DNA from: Podocnemis expansa
Taxonomy: Eukaryota; Chordata; Testudines; Podocnemididae
DNA length: 64,000 nucleotides
NCBI GenBank assembly: GCA_007922195.1
Contig: ML682007.1
Span: 12,596,562-12,660,561, forward strand
Reading direction: 5' to 3'
Below the pieces are notes generated by a model. It searched no databases. It was not told the origin of the DNA and saw nothing but the letters and a program-made list of their open reading frames with translations. Positions 50,501 to 62,993 of this stretch are shown piece by piece (within the stretch, counting starts at the first letter, position 1; each line of letters begins with the position of its first letter). A program made the translations under genes and the position numbers.

Positions 50501-51939
50501 AAGGATTAAAGGGGTGGGGAAATAAAGGAGAGCTTTGCGAGATATGCAGTTGAGGAGCTCAAGTTTCTCAACTGCAGACATTGTTTTTAATGCTTGACAA
50601 GCAGAACATTTTGGTGCTTAACCATTCATTTGAGAGATGTTAAAGAAAATTAGTGATCAGGTCAAACTTCTGCACTGGGATCGTCACCAAACCAACAAAC
50701 ACATGGAATTGTTTTGAGTATATTTGAATAGATTCCCAACAACAAGGGCAAGTATTGACTTGAAACCAAAAGGTGGAGCCTCCCTTAACAGCATCTGCTG
50801 AGGAATGATACATTATAAATACACAGAGATAGCTAATATTTCCGCATGACTCCCAGGGGGAATTATTTTAAACTGGGGTCATTCTGCTTGCTACAGTGAA
50901 ATATTAAGATCAAATTAATGTACAGGTACATTTATGATTCTTGATTACTGGTGGTTATTAGAGATCCCATGACTTTTACCCCCATTTAAGTAGCTAAATT
51001 CTCACTTGGGCAATTACTGTCTACCAATTTGAAAGTTCCCTCTGTAGTTTCCTGTCTAAAATTAGGTGCCTAGCTGCTTGAACAAAAGTAACATTAGATA
51101 TGTTAAGTTCAAAAGTATGTTTCAGAGGAAGAGACAGCTCCTCTTCAGGTTCTGACTCAAAGTTGCATCATGCTAATGAGTGCTGTTAAACAGCTCCTGT
51201 AACCCTCCTCAGAACAGATGCAAGTTTAGTGATTCCTGTATTTGTGAAATCCATAACAATTTTCAAGATCTCCATGATGCAAGGATTTATAACCATGCTA
51301 TTATTAATAGTAACTCTCTCTAACAAACACTGCAAAGCATCTTGGAGAATGTTACTTTGATGGAAATAACATGAATACATGGGAAATTAGACCTATGCAC
51401 TGTGTGCGCCAATATATTAATCAACTTAACCCTCGGGACAAATACAATGGCAGGATTGTTGGAAGCAGTAGATGCACTAACTAGTAACAATAGATGCAGA
51501 AAGCATGATTTTAGGGGGAGTATTGCAGAATATTTTCCTGGTTATACTTTTATGTTTTGATGATTTAAAAACCATGATTTGAGTAGAGAGTTTAGATGTG
51601 TAATTTGAAATCTTATTTCCATCCCATCCTACCAGTAAGAATTAAAAAGTTCTCAATTTCTCATTTTGCTTATTCAGAATTTGTACTTTCGAGGCTAACT
51701 TATTCATTGATGCCTATTTCTGATCACATATGATTTCAGCATGTTTGTGCTGCAGAGCTTATCTAAATTGGCTCTTGCAAAGGTTAATCTTGATATTGCA
51801 TCCAAAAATGGCTTGGCATTGAGCCTGTCCTTAACTACCTTGGGATAAGCGACCTTGCTTTTGGAACATAGCCCACACTTAATAATGTTTAACTGAGTAG
51901 GTCTGAACACAGCAGCACCATCCAGACATGTGGGAAAGG
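47594..51939. other. Upstream region or 5' intron of ACSL6, no gene recognised
   Basis: Directly upstream of the ATG exon. I searched by eye for a first exon that could feed the in-frame acceptor and found none. There is a C-run near 49832. No repeats were clearly identified. Confidence 0.5.
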
Positions 51940-51947
51940 CACTAAGA

Positions 51948-52256
51948 CAGGGGTTGGCAACCCGAAAGATAAGAAGAGCCATTTTTTAAAATTCCTTTGA
52001 TAGTCCAGTGTTTTGAGAACCACAATAGCATCCTCTTGGTAGGAGGTAGGGGAGCTAGGCCAGGGTGCCTGCTGCAGGGTCCCCTGGTGGCAAGGAGCCC
52101 AGATGAAAAAGTGGGCCCCCTAAAGACTCTGCAGATGATGAGAGGATCCTGGCGCTGGCCACCTGCAGGCTCCTCTGTGGTAAGGGGAGCCTGGAGCTGC
52201 AAGGAGGCAGCCAAAGAGCTGCACGCAGCTCCAGAGCTGCAGGTTGCAGACCTCTG
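51948..52256. mobile_element. hAT-type MITE with GC-rich interior
   Basis: The ends are CAGGGGTTGGCAACCCG and GGTTGCAGACCTCTG. Flanking octamers are CACTAAGA and CATTAAAA (6 of 8). The interior is rich in CAGCTCC/GGAGCTGC stretches. The CAGGGGTTGGCAAC end is a common reptilian hAT terminus. Confidence 0.75.
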
Positions 52257-52264
52257 CATTAAAA

Positions 52265-53167
52265 CATAGTTGGCAACAGCAAACACAACTCCTCTTAGGT
52301 TGCTTTCAGGTGACCACAGCAAGAATAATATTCTAACAGCCTGACAGCATCTCTATCCTCTGTGGATTATCTTCCATTCTTCCTCATGCAACCAGGATAA
52401 ATAGAATTTAGATGTCTCATGTGTCTTTGTCTCATGTGAAAAGCACCATGCTCTTTCAACAAGTTACCTTGCCCTCACAGCAAGAGCAAACTGATGCTGT
52501 TAAAAATCACTCCTCTGATGATTCAGCTTTGTTCTCTGCTTCCTTGCCAGCAATTGGCATTTCTTCATGGAACAAATTCCTACCACGGACACCTATAGGA
52601 AATGAAACAGCTTTCTTCTTTGCGCCTCCTGCAACATATAGATACAGGCATTTAGGAGCGCTGGTGAAATCAGTCTACCTCTCCTCCACTATTCAGGTAT
52701 GCAAGACTTTATTAATATACCGATATATGAAAACTTTGATGTTTAATGTCAACATAAAATAAATTGGAACATCAGCATTGTCACTGGATTTCTAAATTAT
52801 TCTTTGTGAGAGCTGAGATGGAAGAAAAAAAGGTTGAGGGAGAGGAAAAAATGTGCAAGAAGTGAGAAGAGAAGGAAAATGGACTAGAGGAAAGAGAAAT
52901 GTCTAGTTAACTATCAAGAAGGCATAAAGGTAGATCAGGTGTCCTGAGGTGGCCAGAATACTCTCAAGTCTTTGGAGCATGTGCTGATTTAGGGTGAGAC
53001 AGCCTTCTGCAGCAGTGTACATTTACTCTCTACCTACAGGTGGTTCAGAGACTTAAATTGCCCTCCAGGCACTGATAATATCTAATGCTCACTTTGAATA
53101 CTCTAAAATGCCAAACATTCAGTACTTGAACTCAGCACCAGAAAAGACTACTGAATAGGGTGGCAAG
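52265..53167. other. No gene recognised; purine-rich tract
   Basis: The sequence 52809-52902 is almost all purine on the plus strand. An open frame at 52412-52762 has no similarity I recognise. Confidence 0.45.
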
Positions 53168-53228
53168 TTGCAATGGGGCAGCCGTGTTAGTTTAGTCCAG
53201 CAAAACAAACAAGGAGTCCTGGGGCACC
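53168..53228 (-). mobile_element. Penelope-like tail fragment, minus orientation
   Basis: AATGGGGCAGCCGTGTTAGT and CAGCAAAACAAACAAGGAGT are the reverse complement of the tail end. It stops at GGCAC and is followed by unrelated GC-rich sequence. Confidence 0.72.
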
Positions 53229-53794
53229 ACAACACCAGGGCTGGTTGTGCCCTGTCCTGAGGGCGGTGTGAGCCAGCCCAGAGCAGAAGCCAAGTTCCGC
53301 ACTCCTGTTGTCCCCCCTTGCTGCCTTCACCATGGCCATGAGGGCGTGCAAAAGGAGAAGATGGCTCAGGGTGCCAGAACCCCTTTAGCCAGCCCTGGTG
53401 ATAATCCATTCATGTAACTTTGAAACTATTCACTATTTTAACTTGTGTTAAAAACACTGTAGCTTAATCTTCTAATCCTTCTAATGCAGCTAACTATGAA
53501 ATGATGCTCTCTTACAGTCTGTAACAGCTGAATTGCGGCTAAAAAATTCCCGTATGCATATCTGTAAAAGGCACCACATGAAAACAACACTATATCAGTG
53601 AATCAACATTATTCTCACAATCACTCAAATATCTTTAATGCTTTTCTTGTAATATACAATTTATTATTCTCTCTGCCAGTGTTGCAAGTCCAGTCTATGA
53701 AAAGGCTTTTTTCAGGAGTTAGATATGCACACCGAGACACATGAAAGCTTAGTGCCCAACAGTGCCACCAGTTGGGGGGATCACTGTAATGCTT

Positions 53795-53998
53795 AAACAA
53801 ACAAGGAGTCTGGTGGCACTTTTAAAGACCAACAGATTTATTTATTGCATGAGCTTTCATGGGAAAGCATCTGACAAAGTAGGATTTTCTCCCATGAAAG
53901 CTCATGAGATAAATACATTTGTTAGACTTTAAAAGTGCCACTGGACTCCTTGTTTGTTTTGCTGCACTAGAATAACATGGCTATCACTTTGGAACTTG
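53795..53998. mobile_element. Inverted pair of Penelope-like tails
   Basis: The minus arm runs CAAACAAGGAGTCTGGTGGC to GCATGAGCTTTCATGGGAAA. The plus arm runs GACAAAGTAGGATTTTCTCC to CTAGAATAACATGGCTATCA. The arms match over about 80 bp and would form a hairpin. Confidence 0.82.
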
Positions 53999-54203
53999 GT
54001 ATAATGCTTAAAGTAAGCTATCAGTATGCTCATGGAGGACAGGGGATTAACAATAATTTATGCTGGACTGTAAATGTAACCTTCTACATGATGTTGGATA
54101 GCATCAAGTGACACCCCACTCATCTCCGGTGCCTGCAATCTCTCTTCAGCTGCTCTGTGTAGCTGGCTTGAATTAGAGCATCCAATACACTCCTTCAGTT
54201 CAA

Positions 54204-55261
54204 CAGTTCTCAAGCTTTAAATAGACTTTTGTGTAACATTTGGGCTCCCCTTCTCCAACACTCTCCCTCGCTTTCAGAAAAATAAAAAACAGGGTCTAAA
54301 TATTATGGGGAGTTTGACAGCTTAATTTGGGTTGGGATAGCAGCAACTCCCCTGCAGCTTCGAAGCCTGATGTGAAAAATAATGGCAGGAGGAAATCACA
54401 CCTTGTTGTCAGGAAGGATTATCTTGAGGCAGCAGCATGGATGTAGTCGCCACCTCCAGGAGTCTGCAGAGCAGCAGCAGCAGGGGGCTGCTGTGGGAAG
54501 TGGGTGCAGGAGCGTCGCTGCCCCAACAAAAGACCTGGGGCACGGACATGGGCCCCACCCCCTGTGGCCCCAGTTTTATGCCAGGGCCTGATCCAGCCTC
54601 GGGCTCCTGCCGCCTCCTGCCTGGCCCTGGATCCCCGGCTAGGGATGGAGACGGGGACGGGGAGAGGAGAGGTGGGCACCGCCACAGGTGGCCTGGCCTG
54701 AATTCCCAGCCGGGGACCAGGCTGGCAGTGGCACATGCCATTGTGGCCTGGAGATGCAGGCACCACTGCCTGAAGTTGGGCCCTGGATCTCCAGCCTAGG
54801 ATGGGGCCAGGAGAGGCAGGGGCTGCCCTGGACATTCGGGGCACTGGCGCTGGGGCTTGGGGCATGTGCCCCATGTGCCAGGTGCCAGCAACGCCCCTGG
54901 GTGGGTGGCAGTGGTAGCTGCCAGGAGGTGCAGTCTGCCTGGAAATGGAAGCAGCTTTGCAAAGTGTGGAGCATGAAGCTGGACCAGCTCTGAGCCCCCT
55001 CTGCCAGCAGTGCCAAGTTCACCACCTGCAGCCGACACCAGCCTCTGCTCCCATCCTAAGGATCCCACAACCCCAACATCTGCCCAGGGCTGCCTGTGTA
55101 ACACGCTGGGGTCTCCACCTCCACATGCCCTTGCTCTCAGCATGGCATCCCTCACGCAGCAGGGGGAGATAGCTGCACCAATGCTGTCGCCCCCATCCCC
55201 AGACTCCACCTCTGGCAACTCCCCCATTCCATCTCACATCCCCCCAGTTTGAGAACCGCTG
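54204..55261. repeat. GC-rich block, possible long hAT-type element
   Basis: The centre (about 54380-55250) is GC-rich with moderate CpG, unlike its surroundings. The ends CAGTTCTCAAGCTTT and CAGTTTGAGAACCGCTG are loosely inverted in hAT style, but I see no convincing target duplication. Overlapping open frames on both strands reflect base composition. A CpG-rich promoter is the alternative reading. Confidence 0.4.
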
Positions 55262-55312
55262 GACTAGTTTACACCAAGGCCCTGGACAGCAGATACTGGC
55301 CCTTAACATCTG

Positions 55313-55780
55313 GGCTATGTCTATACCGCCAAAGATATTTTTTGAAATAGTTATTTTGAAATAACTATTTTGAATTTATTTTGAGATAATTATTTCAAAT
55401 TTATTATTTTGAAATAGGAGTCTAGTGAAGACTCTGTTTTGAAATAAGGTAGGAATTATTATTTCAAAATAGAGAGTCTTCCCTAGACTCTCTATTTCAA
55501 AATAGGCAAAGTCAGGGAAAGTATAGGGCCATTATTTTGGAAAAATCCAATTCCACAGCTTGGAATGGCTTTTTCAAAGTAGCTATTTTGAAATAATTGC
55601 TTTTTTGGGAGGGAAAAAAGGTGTAGTTGTTTAGAAATGGTACTTTTTTTTTTTTAAAATAATGAAGCGCGTTTTTTGAAATAACAAAATGCCTGCATGG
55701 ACCAGTCAAAAGTTGTTTTGTTTTGTTTTTTAAATAAACCTTCTTATTTCAGAAAAAAACCTTTTCAGTGTAGACCTACT
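55313..55780. mobile_element. MITE with GGCTATGTCTATAC ends and TATTTTGAAATA core
   Basis: The ends are GGCTATGTCTATACC and AGTGTAGACCTACT (imperfect). The interior is made of AT-rich palindromes such as TTATTTTGAAATAACTATTT, with CTCTATTTCAAAATAG blocks. It is the fourth element of the TATGTCTAC-end group in this window. Confidence 0.65.
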
Positions 55781-55783
55781 CAA

Positions 55784-57558
55784 TCAGAAGAAATTCCCTC
55801 TAGTTTACATGTGTCATTACTCAACCTGCAGAATATATAACTGTCCCATTAGTTTTATATTAAATATCAGGTATGTGATTCAAGGAGACTAACTGAAGTC
55901 AAGAGAGTTAATGGGTCTAACAGCAGTGTGAAACCAGGCTCAGTTCATCCCCTTGTTTGTCTGTGATGGAATTTACATTTTACTAACTGTCCAGTTTGCT
56001 TACTGGATGAAAATAATTCTATACATTACTTTGTAGATCCAATCTCTGGTCTGGAGCCTGGATGCCACATAGTCTCTATACTGTTCAGACGACTAATCTA
56101 TCCTAGCAGCTAGTAAAAATTTCTTATCATATCCATAGCCAAACACAAAAGAGTATCTGAAATCACACACATTTTCTGATGTGCACTAAAGATTATGAGC
56201 TATCACTAGGATCGAGCAAACGTAATAAAGCTCATATTTGGACAGAATGTCCCTCAGGCTACACTCTTTAAAAATACTTGCCCAAATTCTCTAGCACTAC
56301 ATTCTTCTTACCCATAATAAGGCAAATTCCCCTTGCTATACAGTCTTTGCTGCAAAAGCAACATAGTCCTTCCGCATAAAGGGTGTCCTTGACAACGCTG
56401 TTTGTTCATTTATATTTCAATCAACAGAGATGCTTTTTGGATGAGAAACTGCTCAATCTAAAGGAGGCATGTCACTCAATGAAAACTTATACAGTATACG
56501 TGTTTTCACCTTTAAAGATGCATTTTAACACCCCTTTGTTAAACTTCATTGCCTCAACCTCCTCAACTCCCACAATATTGATTAGGCTTTTGGTTACATT
56601 GTCGCAACTTTACTGACCTCAGCAGAATGGCAATTGCCTACCAATGAGCAGAATTTATGAGAATTTCAGCTCTCTTCACCCCACTTCCCTAGAAGAAAAG
56701 CTTTCCTGCATGTATATTTCTTTACACTTAAATTCGTGCAAATTAGAGTTACTGGTTAGTTTAATTAAATACCTATTGTAATGCTCCAAGATCTCATTTT
56801 GACCGAAATACATTAGACTGTATCTATTTTTCCTGCAGGACAAATATTTCAAATAAAATACATTGTACCTAATTGAAATTCACATGATTTCCATTAGGCC
56901 ATACAACATCTGACAGGCAAGGAAAGGACATTTATTTCTTTGGTTATTAATTTTAAGTCTCTCGCACTGATACTGGGGGTTTTCCAGTGCTGACTGTGAA
57001 CAACAAGCACAAGATGGTGCTTAGGGCAAGAATTCCATGTCACCTCCTAGGGGTTAACACAGGTTTTTCTGGTCAAAAGTTTATGTACTGCAAGAAAAGA
57101 GGATGGACTTTCTCTCTGCTACTTTATATGAACAGTTTGCTAGATTTCTTACTTCTAGTGAGGTTTCTGGTTTTTTTGCAAAGCAGTGTCTGAGGCATTC
57201 AAGCGCAGACTTTCCCTACTTTGGGAGGTTTCCTCTGCCAAAGCAATGAATCAAAGGTTAGTTACTTACTTGGTCCATGTGGGGATTCTAAGGTTCCCTC
57301 AGGACTGTTCCTTTCGTTTCTTCCCTTACAGAGCAGCAACAGAGAGTGCAGCACTGCAGTGAGAGGCAACCTCCTTCAAGAGGGTAATGTCTTTCCAAAC
57401 CAACTGCAAAGATTCAAAAGCTGACTGCCAGCTCCACCTCTCCGAGACACCAATGGGAGCAACTTCTTCACGCTTCCAGTTCCCTCTGTGCAGGAGTCAT
57501 AAGACCCCTCTGAAAACCACAGCTCCCTTGTGACAGAGAACTCTCTCTCTCTTTCTCT

Positions 57559-57561
<3 letters not shown>
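55784..57561. other. No gene or repeat recognised
   Basis: AT-rich intergenic or intronic sequence with no coding signal I can support. Confidence 0.5.
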
Positions 57562-57608
<47 letters not shown>

Positions 57609-57618
57609 NNNNNNNNNN

Positions 57619-57665
<47 letters not shown>
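57562..57665. repeat. (CA)n microsatellite with 10-N gap
   Basis: The run follows a short (CT)n tract and contains 10 N at 57609-57618. It directly abuts an inverted Penelope-like tail at its right edge. Confidence 0.95.
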
Positions 57666-57666
<1 letters not shown>

Positions 57667-58117
57667 AAAACTAACAAGGAGTCTGGTGGCACTTTTAAAG
57701 ATTGCCAAATTTATTCATCACATGAACTTTCGTGGGAGAAAAATCACACTTTGTCAGACACATTAAGATGCAATTCATATGCTGATTTGACACCATTGCC
57801 TTAGGGCTCAATAAGGATTTTGGGTTCTTTTCTTCTTAGAGCATGTGATTTTAGTTCACCTCTCTCTAATATGCTGTTCTCCACTTTTTGAATCTAAACA
57901 ACAGCTTTGATTTGCTGAACAATCTGATCTGATCCTATGACTTCCCTGCATTTACTTTCCTCCCATTCTGTAAGTTCTCCATCTTCAAGTATCTGACGAA
58001 GTGGGATTCTCTCCCATGAAAGCTCATGTGATAAATAAATTTGTTAGTCCTTTAGAAATGGCACTGGACTCCTTGTTTGTTTTGCTGAACTAGACTGACA
58101 TAGTTCCCTTTGGAACT
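57666..58117. mobile_element. Penelope-like element with inverted 5' copy of its tail
   Basis: A minus-oriented tail (ACAAGGAGTCTGGTGGCACT to about 57760) is followed by the end of the element body, GATTTGACACCATTGCCTTA and CCCATTCTGTAAGTTCTCCA. A plus-oriented tail then ends near GACTGACATAGTTCCC. The body segment matches the copy at 29150-29290, so this is one truncated element flanked by tails in opposite orientation. Confidence 0.82.
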
Positions 58118-61001
58118 TGTCAACATAAAACCAGAAAATTGTGTGTCATCAGCTTTGTTATTGAATTGTTATTTATATGCCCCTTTAAGGGAACTTGCAC
58201 ATTACTCTAAATCACAGTAGCCATTCCACTGTGGATGAGATTGGGGACAAAATCAGTACTTCGGTGTCATATAATGTGAAAATGAATGGGAGAAAATTAC
58301 TTTTGGAGTCTGACCATAGTAAGTGTCTTGCAACATGGCATGTTAATATTTCCCAGGGACCTAGCAGGCTAGTAGTTTGGTATTAAACCCTCACTGTTCG
58401 CAGGAACAGCAATTAACAGAGACCATGCTGAGGAAGTAATGGTTTCAGATACCACTGTGTCTTTAAAATGGCATAGTTCTGAAAGCATTTCTATGACACT
58501 CTGAGAGCCTATCTAGTGAAATAGAGTGTATTTCCACCATTTCTCTATTGTATAAAAATTCTATTACAAGTACTCATATTTGAAGAGAGTCATTGCCATA
58601 GACTACAACTGATAACTATTTCACGGATGCTCGTAACAGCAGAAAGAGTTACAGTATAGCAATACTGACAGTAACCTTTGTCTGTAGTTGCACAGTATAA
58701 TTATACAAGCCTTGTGAAAGCACTCTGTTGGAAAACAACTCTAGAAACAACTCATGTCTTTAAAAGCTGGTAAGCTGCTCTTGATTTACAAGAATTCAGA
58801 TGAGGGAACCTGGACCTTAAGAGACTAGAGCCTATAAATTCATGATAATTGTGGTAATTAAGAATTAGCAGCTAGTCTGAAATAGCTGTGACTCTATAAT
58901 ACATTTGGGGGGGGGGGATAGTACAAGTCTTCACAGACATATGTTGATGAGAGACGTTCTCCTGTCGATGCAGCCTTACTTCTTTTAGAAAGGTGGATTA
59001 ATTGAGTAGACTGGAGAGCAGTCGTTGATTGACGGAGTGGGCCAAATCAGAGCTGCTCAATCGTTGCTGCTGCAAATGAGCGCTGCTGCCATGACAGTGA
59101 GTACATACCCTGTGTCTTTGCAGATCCAATTGTTCTTGTGATTTTCTAGGCCAGCTAAAAGTTAAGTGTCCCTTTGTGGATCTCAGACTTAGAGCCTTTT
59201 ACGCTTATATGCGGACATAAACTTCAGTGGAAGTTAGGCACTTACCACCACAAACCTCTTTTGAAAAATCCCAGCTTTGCTCTTTTATTTGATATGACAC
59301 CCAAAAGCAATGTAACCGCTAAGGGATTAGTTTCCTGCTCAATTCCAGTTATCAAAATGCATATGATTCTCCATACAGTCATTTAGTGTATGCAAATCTA
59401 TTATATTTCGACCACTGCTGCTGAATAAGGAGAAGCAGAATTAATTTGCCCTGTAGGAAGAGGGAGATTAAAATACCCCATGGGATGAAGGAATAAAAAA
59501 GGTCTCTTTTGCATGCAGATACTCAGCTGGAACCCACCCACATATCCATATTTATCATCCGAATGATCTTTACTTTAGGCATCGTATTTACGCAACTAGT
59601 AAATTGCGCCTTGACTTATTAATGGCTTGTCACCCTTATTCCAAGCAGTTGCTTTCTCCTTTTCTCGGCTCCACCATATTTTTGTAGTATTCCTTTGGGA
59701 ATTACATAACTCACTCAGCTTCAGAGGATAACAATTAGGGCCTCATTCCTCCAAAGGATTCATGGGTGCTTAATTTTATACAGAGTAAGGAGTCTCATTG
59801 ATGGCAAAGGGAGTGTTCACAGTACATAAAGTTAAGTGCATGCATAAATCTTTGCAGGATCAGAGTCTAATATAGTTCTTAAAAGACATACTAGTGCTGC
59901 TTCAGTCTAGAGCTATGAAATTTCTAGGAAACAGTAAAGGGAGTAAAAATTAAAATAGAGCTCAGAACTAAAGTCGCTTGTTTTGATTATTATACAGGAA
60001 GCAAAGATTTAAACAATGTAAGAAGCTGCCACACATGACCAGGGAGAATTTAGAAGCAGATGGTCATGCAGCTTCACACAGAACCAGGGGGAAAAAATAT
60101 ACAGTCATAGTGAATAGTAATGGGAATGGATGGACAGAGCAACTGCCCTGACTCTGAAATATCAAGAAGCAACAAGCAAGGAATATAAAGAAAAATCCTA
60201 TGAATTAGAAATAGGACATAAAACCAGATAAGTTGCTTATTTGTAGTTATTTGTAGTGAAAACAAAACAAAAAAGCCCATCTTTTTTCCACTTTTGGAAT
60301 TAGACCAGTGGAATCTGTTAAGCTGGCTACAGTCCTAGAAGGCTATTGAAGAACTACCAGTAGCTTTCAAACAGTACATAAGCCTCTTTAACATGAATCT
60401 CCTTTGTGCCTGCAAAGCAGTTGAGTGAACCTTGAACTGAATGTTTGGAACTCAGGAAGCAAAACCAGAACTTGAGCGAAGCAGCCGGCCAACAGTTCCC
60501 CTCCACTGTTCGAGATCTCAGCTTTCTCCTTTACTTCATTAGCATTGTTCTGTGACAATCACAAGTGATCTATCAAAACTTAACTTCAGTGGAAAAAGTG
60601 TCACATTCAATTCAAACCCCTTTGAGCGGGAGATCACTATAGAGGAGTATGGCAAATAATGTTCCTACTCACTACGCCTTCAATGCTTTCTTATGAGCAT
60701 TACAGATCTTTGGTAGGGAGGAGGCAAATGGATCATGTGATTTGTTCCACTGGGCCACATTTACCTCTGGTATCAGTAAATTTGACCCACTGCTGTAAAT
60801 GGAACTAGCTGGATGAGACAAGGAAGAGGGGTTTGGCCCCAGATGGAGGAAGAACTGTCCGGAACTGAAGAGGAATATAAGAAGAATGAATTAGGAGGAT
60901 TATATGGATGTATTTTCCATACATACACAAGCACTGACAGATATTTCTGTCTTTGGCAGTTCTTCACAGGGAAGACAGGTGTCACTGTTCTGATCACCAA
61001 A
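58118..61001. other. No gene recognised; foldback fragments
   Basis: A G-run lies at about 58909. Foldback-type fragments are seen near 59195-59280 (GTTAGGCACTTACCACC) and 59745-59870 (AAGTTAAGTGCATGCATAAA). The remainder is plain. Confidence 0.45.
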
Positions 61002-61130
61002 AGAAGCAAGGAGTCCTGGGGCACTTAAAGACTAACAAATTTATTTATTGCATGAGCTTTCTGATCAGTGCTCTCTGGAGACATTTTTAGTCTAATTGCC
61101 ACAGGACTCCTTGCTTACTTTATTCTAATG
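61002..61130. mobile_element. Inverted pair of Penelope-like tails, short
   Basis: The minus arm AGCAAGGAGTCCTGGGGCAC...GCATGAGCTTTCTG is followed, after about 30 bp, by a short plus arm, TTTAGTCTAATTGCCACAGG and ACTCCTTGCTTAC. Confidence 0.72.
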
Positions 61131-62549
61131 AAGCATTAATCAATCTAATTTACACAGCGCTACGTTTTCCCAGCTTCTGCACCAAAACACATGTGCCTTG
61201 ACATTCAGAGCAGCTGACCACAACAAATCCTACTGCAGTTAGTAGAAGGTACTCTGCACCTTTGAAAAATCAAGCCAGCAATGTACGGCACAACATCTGC
61301 AAACATTTATAAACCACACTAAAATTGCTGCCTTCTTAATATAAATGGCTTGATTGATTGCCAACTGCACTGCTTTCTGCTGAAACATTTTGCTAAGGTG
61401 GGGCTATTTTCTTGCTACCTATCATTTGCCACAGAGAGCAGGTCTGACAGAGTCCAATTAATGTTTCATGAGAGCAGCCCTCTCCTCCACCTTCCCCCAG
61501 CACCTGAGCGATAGGGAATGCCAAAAGAAACACACAAACCAAAGATGTGAATCTTCAAGCAGCTCATAAGAAATGAGTCTGGCCTCCACCCAGCTATCCA
61601 GAGAGAAACATTTATAAAATGGAAATATTGCATTTATATCTCTACAAAATAAACAAATAACAAGGAATGTGGGATCTGAACATCCTAGAACTCCCAACTG
61701 TACTGGAAAGAGTATGAGCCTCTCTTCATACCCACTTTACCATGACGTTTTCTAAACATATCAATTATTTGCCATGTTAAATTATTCAAAAAGCTATTCA
61801 ATGGCTGTACAGAAATGTTAGTTTTGACCCTGTAACATTTCAGGGAGAAACATAGCACAGATGCTTACTTGGTGTAACCTGGAGCATCTTCACTGGCCTC
61901 AGAGCAATGCCAGTTTACACCAGCCAAGGATCTGACTCACTGCTTTTTGTAAAGCCAGTTATTCATTTCAAAACCCTGAAGTCCATTTTTTCTCCTCCAC
62001 TCCCTGAACACAGTTGGTAAGTGGCCTACAGACATACACAAACCTAAAAATACCTGTTTTATCACTGAGGAGGACAGCAACCAGCTAAAGCACTGAAGAG
62101 TTTGTGACTCATCTCAGAAGGAAAATGTCATTTGTGTGCTCAGTTAAATTACTGAAGACCTGCGTTTGACCTGCAGAGTGAAGAGGAGGTATGTATTTTA
62201 AGAAGTCTACTTGTGGTAGAAACTTTGCTGGTCAATGCTGGGTGTCTCACACTTGCATCACTGATCCCTGTCTCTCTGAAGCAGGGGTCAGGTCTAACCT
62301 CATTTACCAGCAATCAACGCTGTTAAACACTTGTTAGTACAGGTATCAATGTGAATGAGGTGTTCAGCAGCACATCGAAGTTTTACTGACAGGGCTTTAA
62401 AAGTCTTAGGCCTGATTTTTCACTTTCTTGCACCGTGTGTGCTCCCTTACACCTGTACAGCATGAGTGTAAAATGCTATCATTCTGATTTCCCATTTTAT
62501 GCAAGTGAAAGGCAGTAGAAATATCAGGCCCTTACTCCACTAAAGGGAG
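61131..62549. other. No gene or repeat recognised
   Basis: I see no coding signal and no clear transposon in this stretch. Confidence 0.5.
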
Positions 62550-62660
62550 AAACAAACAAACAAGGAGTCCTGTGGCACTTAAAGACTAACAAATATATTT
62601 CTTGCATGAGCTTTTGTGGGAGAAAATCTCACTTTGTCAGACGCTTTGAAGAGGGAGAAG
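62550..62660 (-). mobile_element. Penelope-like tail, minus orientation
   Basis: ACAAACAAGGAGTCCTGTGG, AAAGACTAACAAATATATTT and GGGAGAAAATCTCACTTTGT give a nearly complete single arm. Confidence 0.8.
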
Positions 62661-62906
62661 TATCTCAGATCCACATTTGGTAGAACTTATCTCCAAGTGC
62701 CCTGGGTGCTGCACAGCCCATGCACTTTCATAAGTCTGCTTCCGACCTTTTCCTTTCCAGCCTCCTTACGACTTACAAGTTTAGAGTTTTCAGCTGGGAA
62801 TTTTACTTTATGATTCTTAGATGCCTTGTGATAGGTACTCTGTAAATCATGTGCATATAGACATACAAAGAGTTACTGGGGACAGAGTAGAAAGAGAATC
62901 AGTAGA

Positions 62907-62993
62907 TTGAGAGGGAAAAGGTATACACACAGTAACTTGCGAGGCAAAAGGTATGCACACAGTAAATTGAGAGGGAAAAGGTCTACATACACC
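62907..62993. repeat. 30-bp minisatellite, about 2.9 copies
   Basis: The unit begins TTGAGAGGGAAAAGGTATAC and ends ACACAGTAAC. Copies start at 62907, 62937 and 62967 and differ by a few substitutions. Confidence 0.85.

Noticed and set aside
52412..52762. 116-codon open frame as a possible cytokine exon
   Set aside because: No signal peptide, no helical cytokine pattern and no splice sites that would make sense; it ends in AT-rich sequence.
54409..55309. Many overlapping open frames of 65-151 codons on both strands
   Set aside because: They overlap in several frames at once in GC-rich sequence, have Pro/Gly/Ala-rich low-complexity products and match nothing I recognise. Base composition explains them.
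59241..59285. GGTTTGTGGTG|GTAAGTGCC as donor of a missing first exon
   Set aside because: It looks like a splice site, but the sequence around it belongs to a foldback repeat and no suitable ATG reading leads into it.
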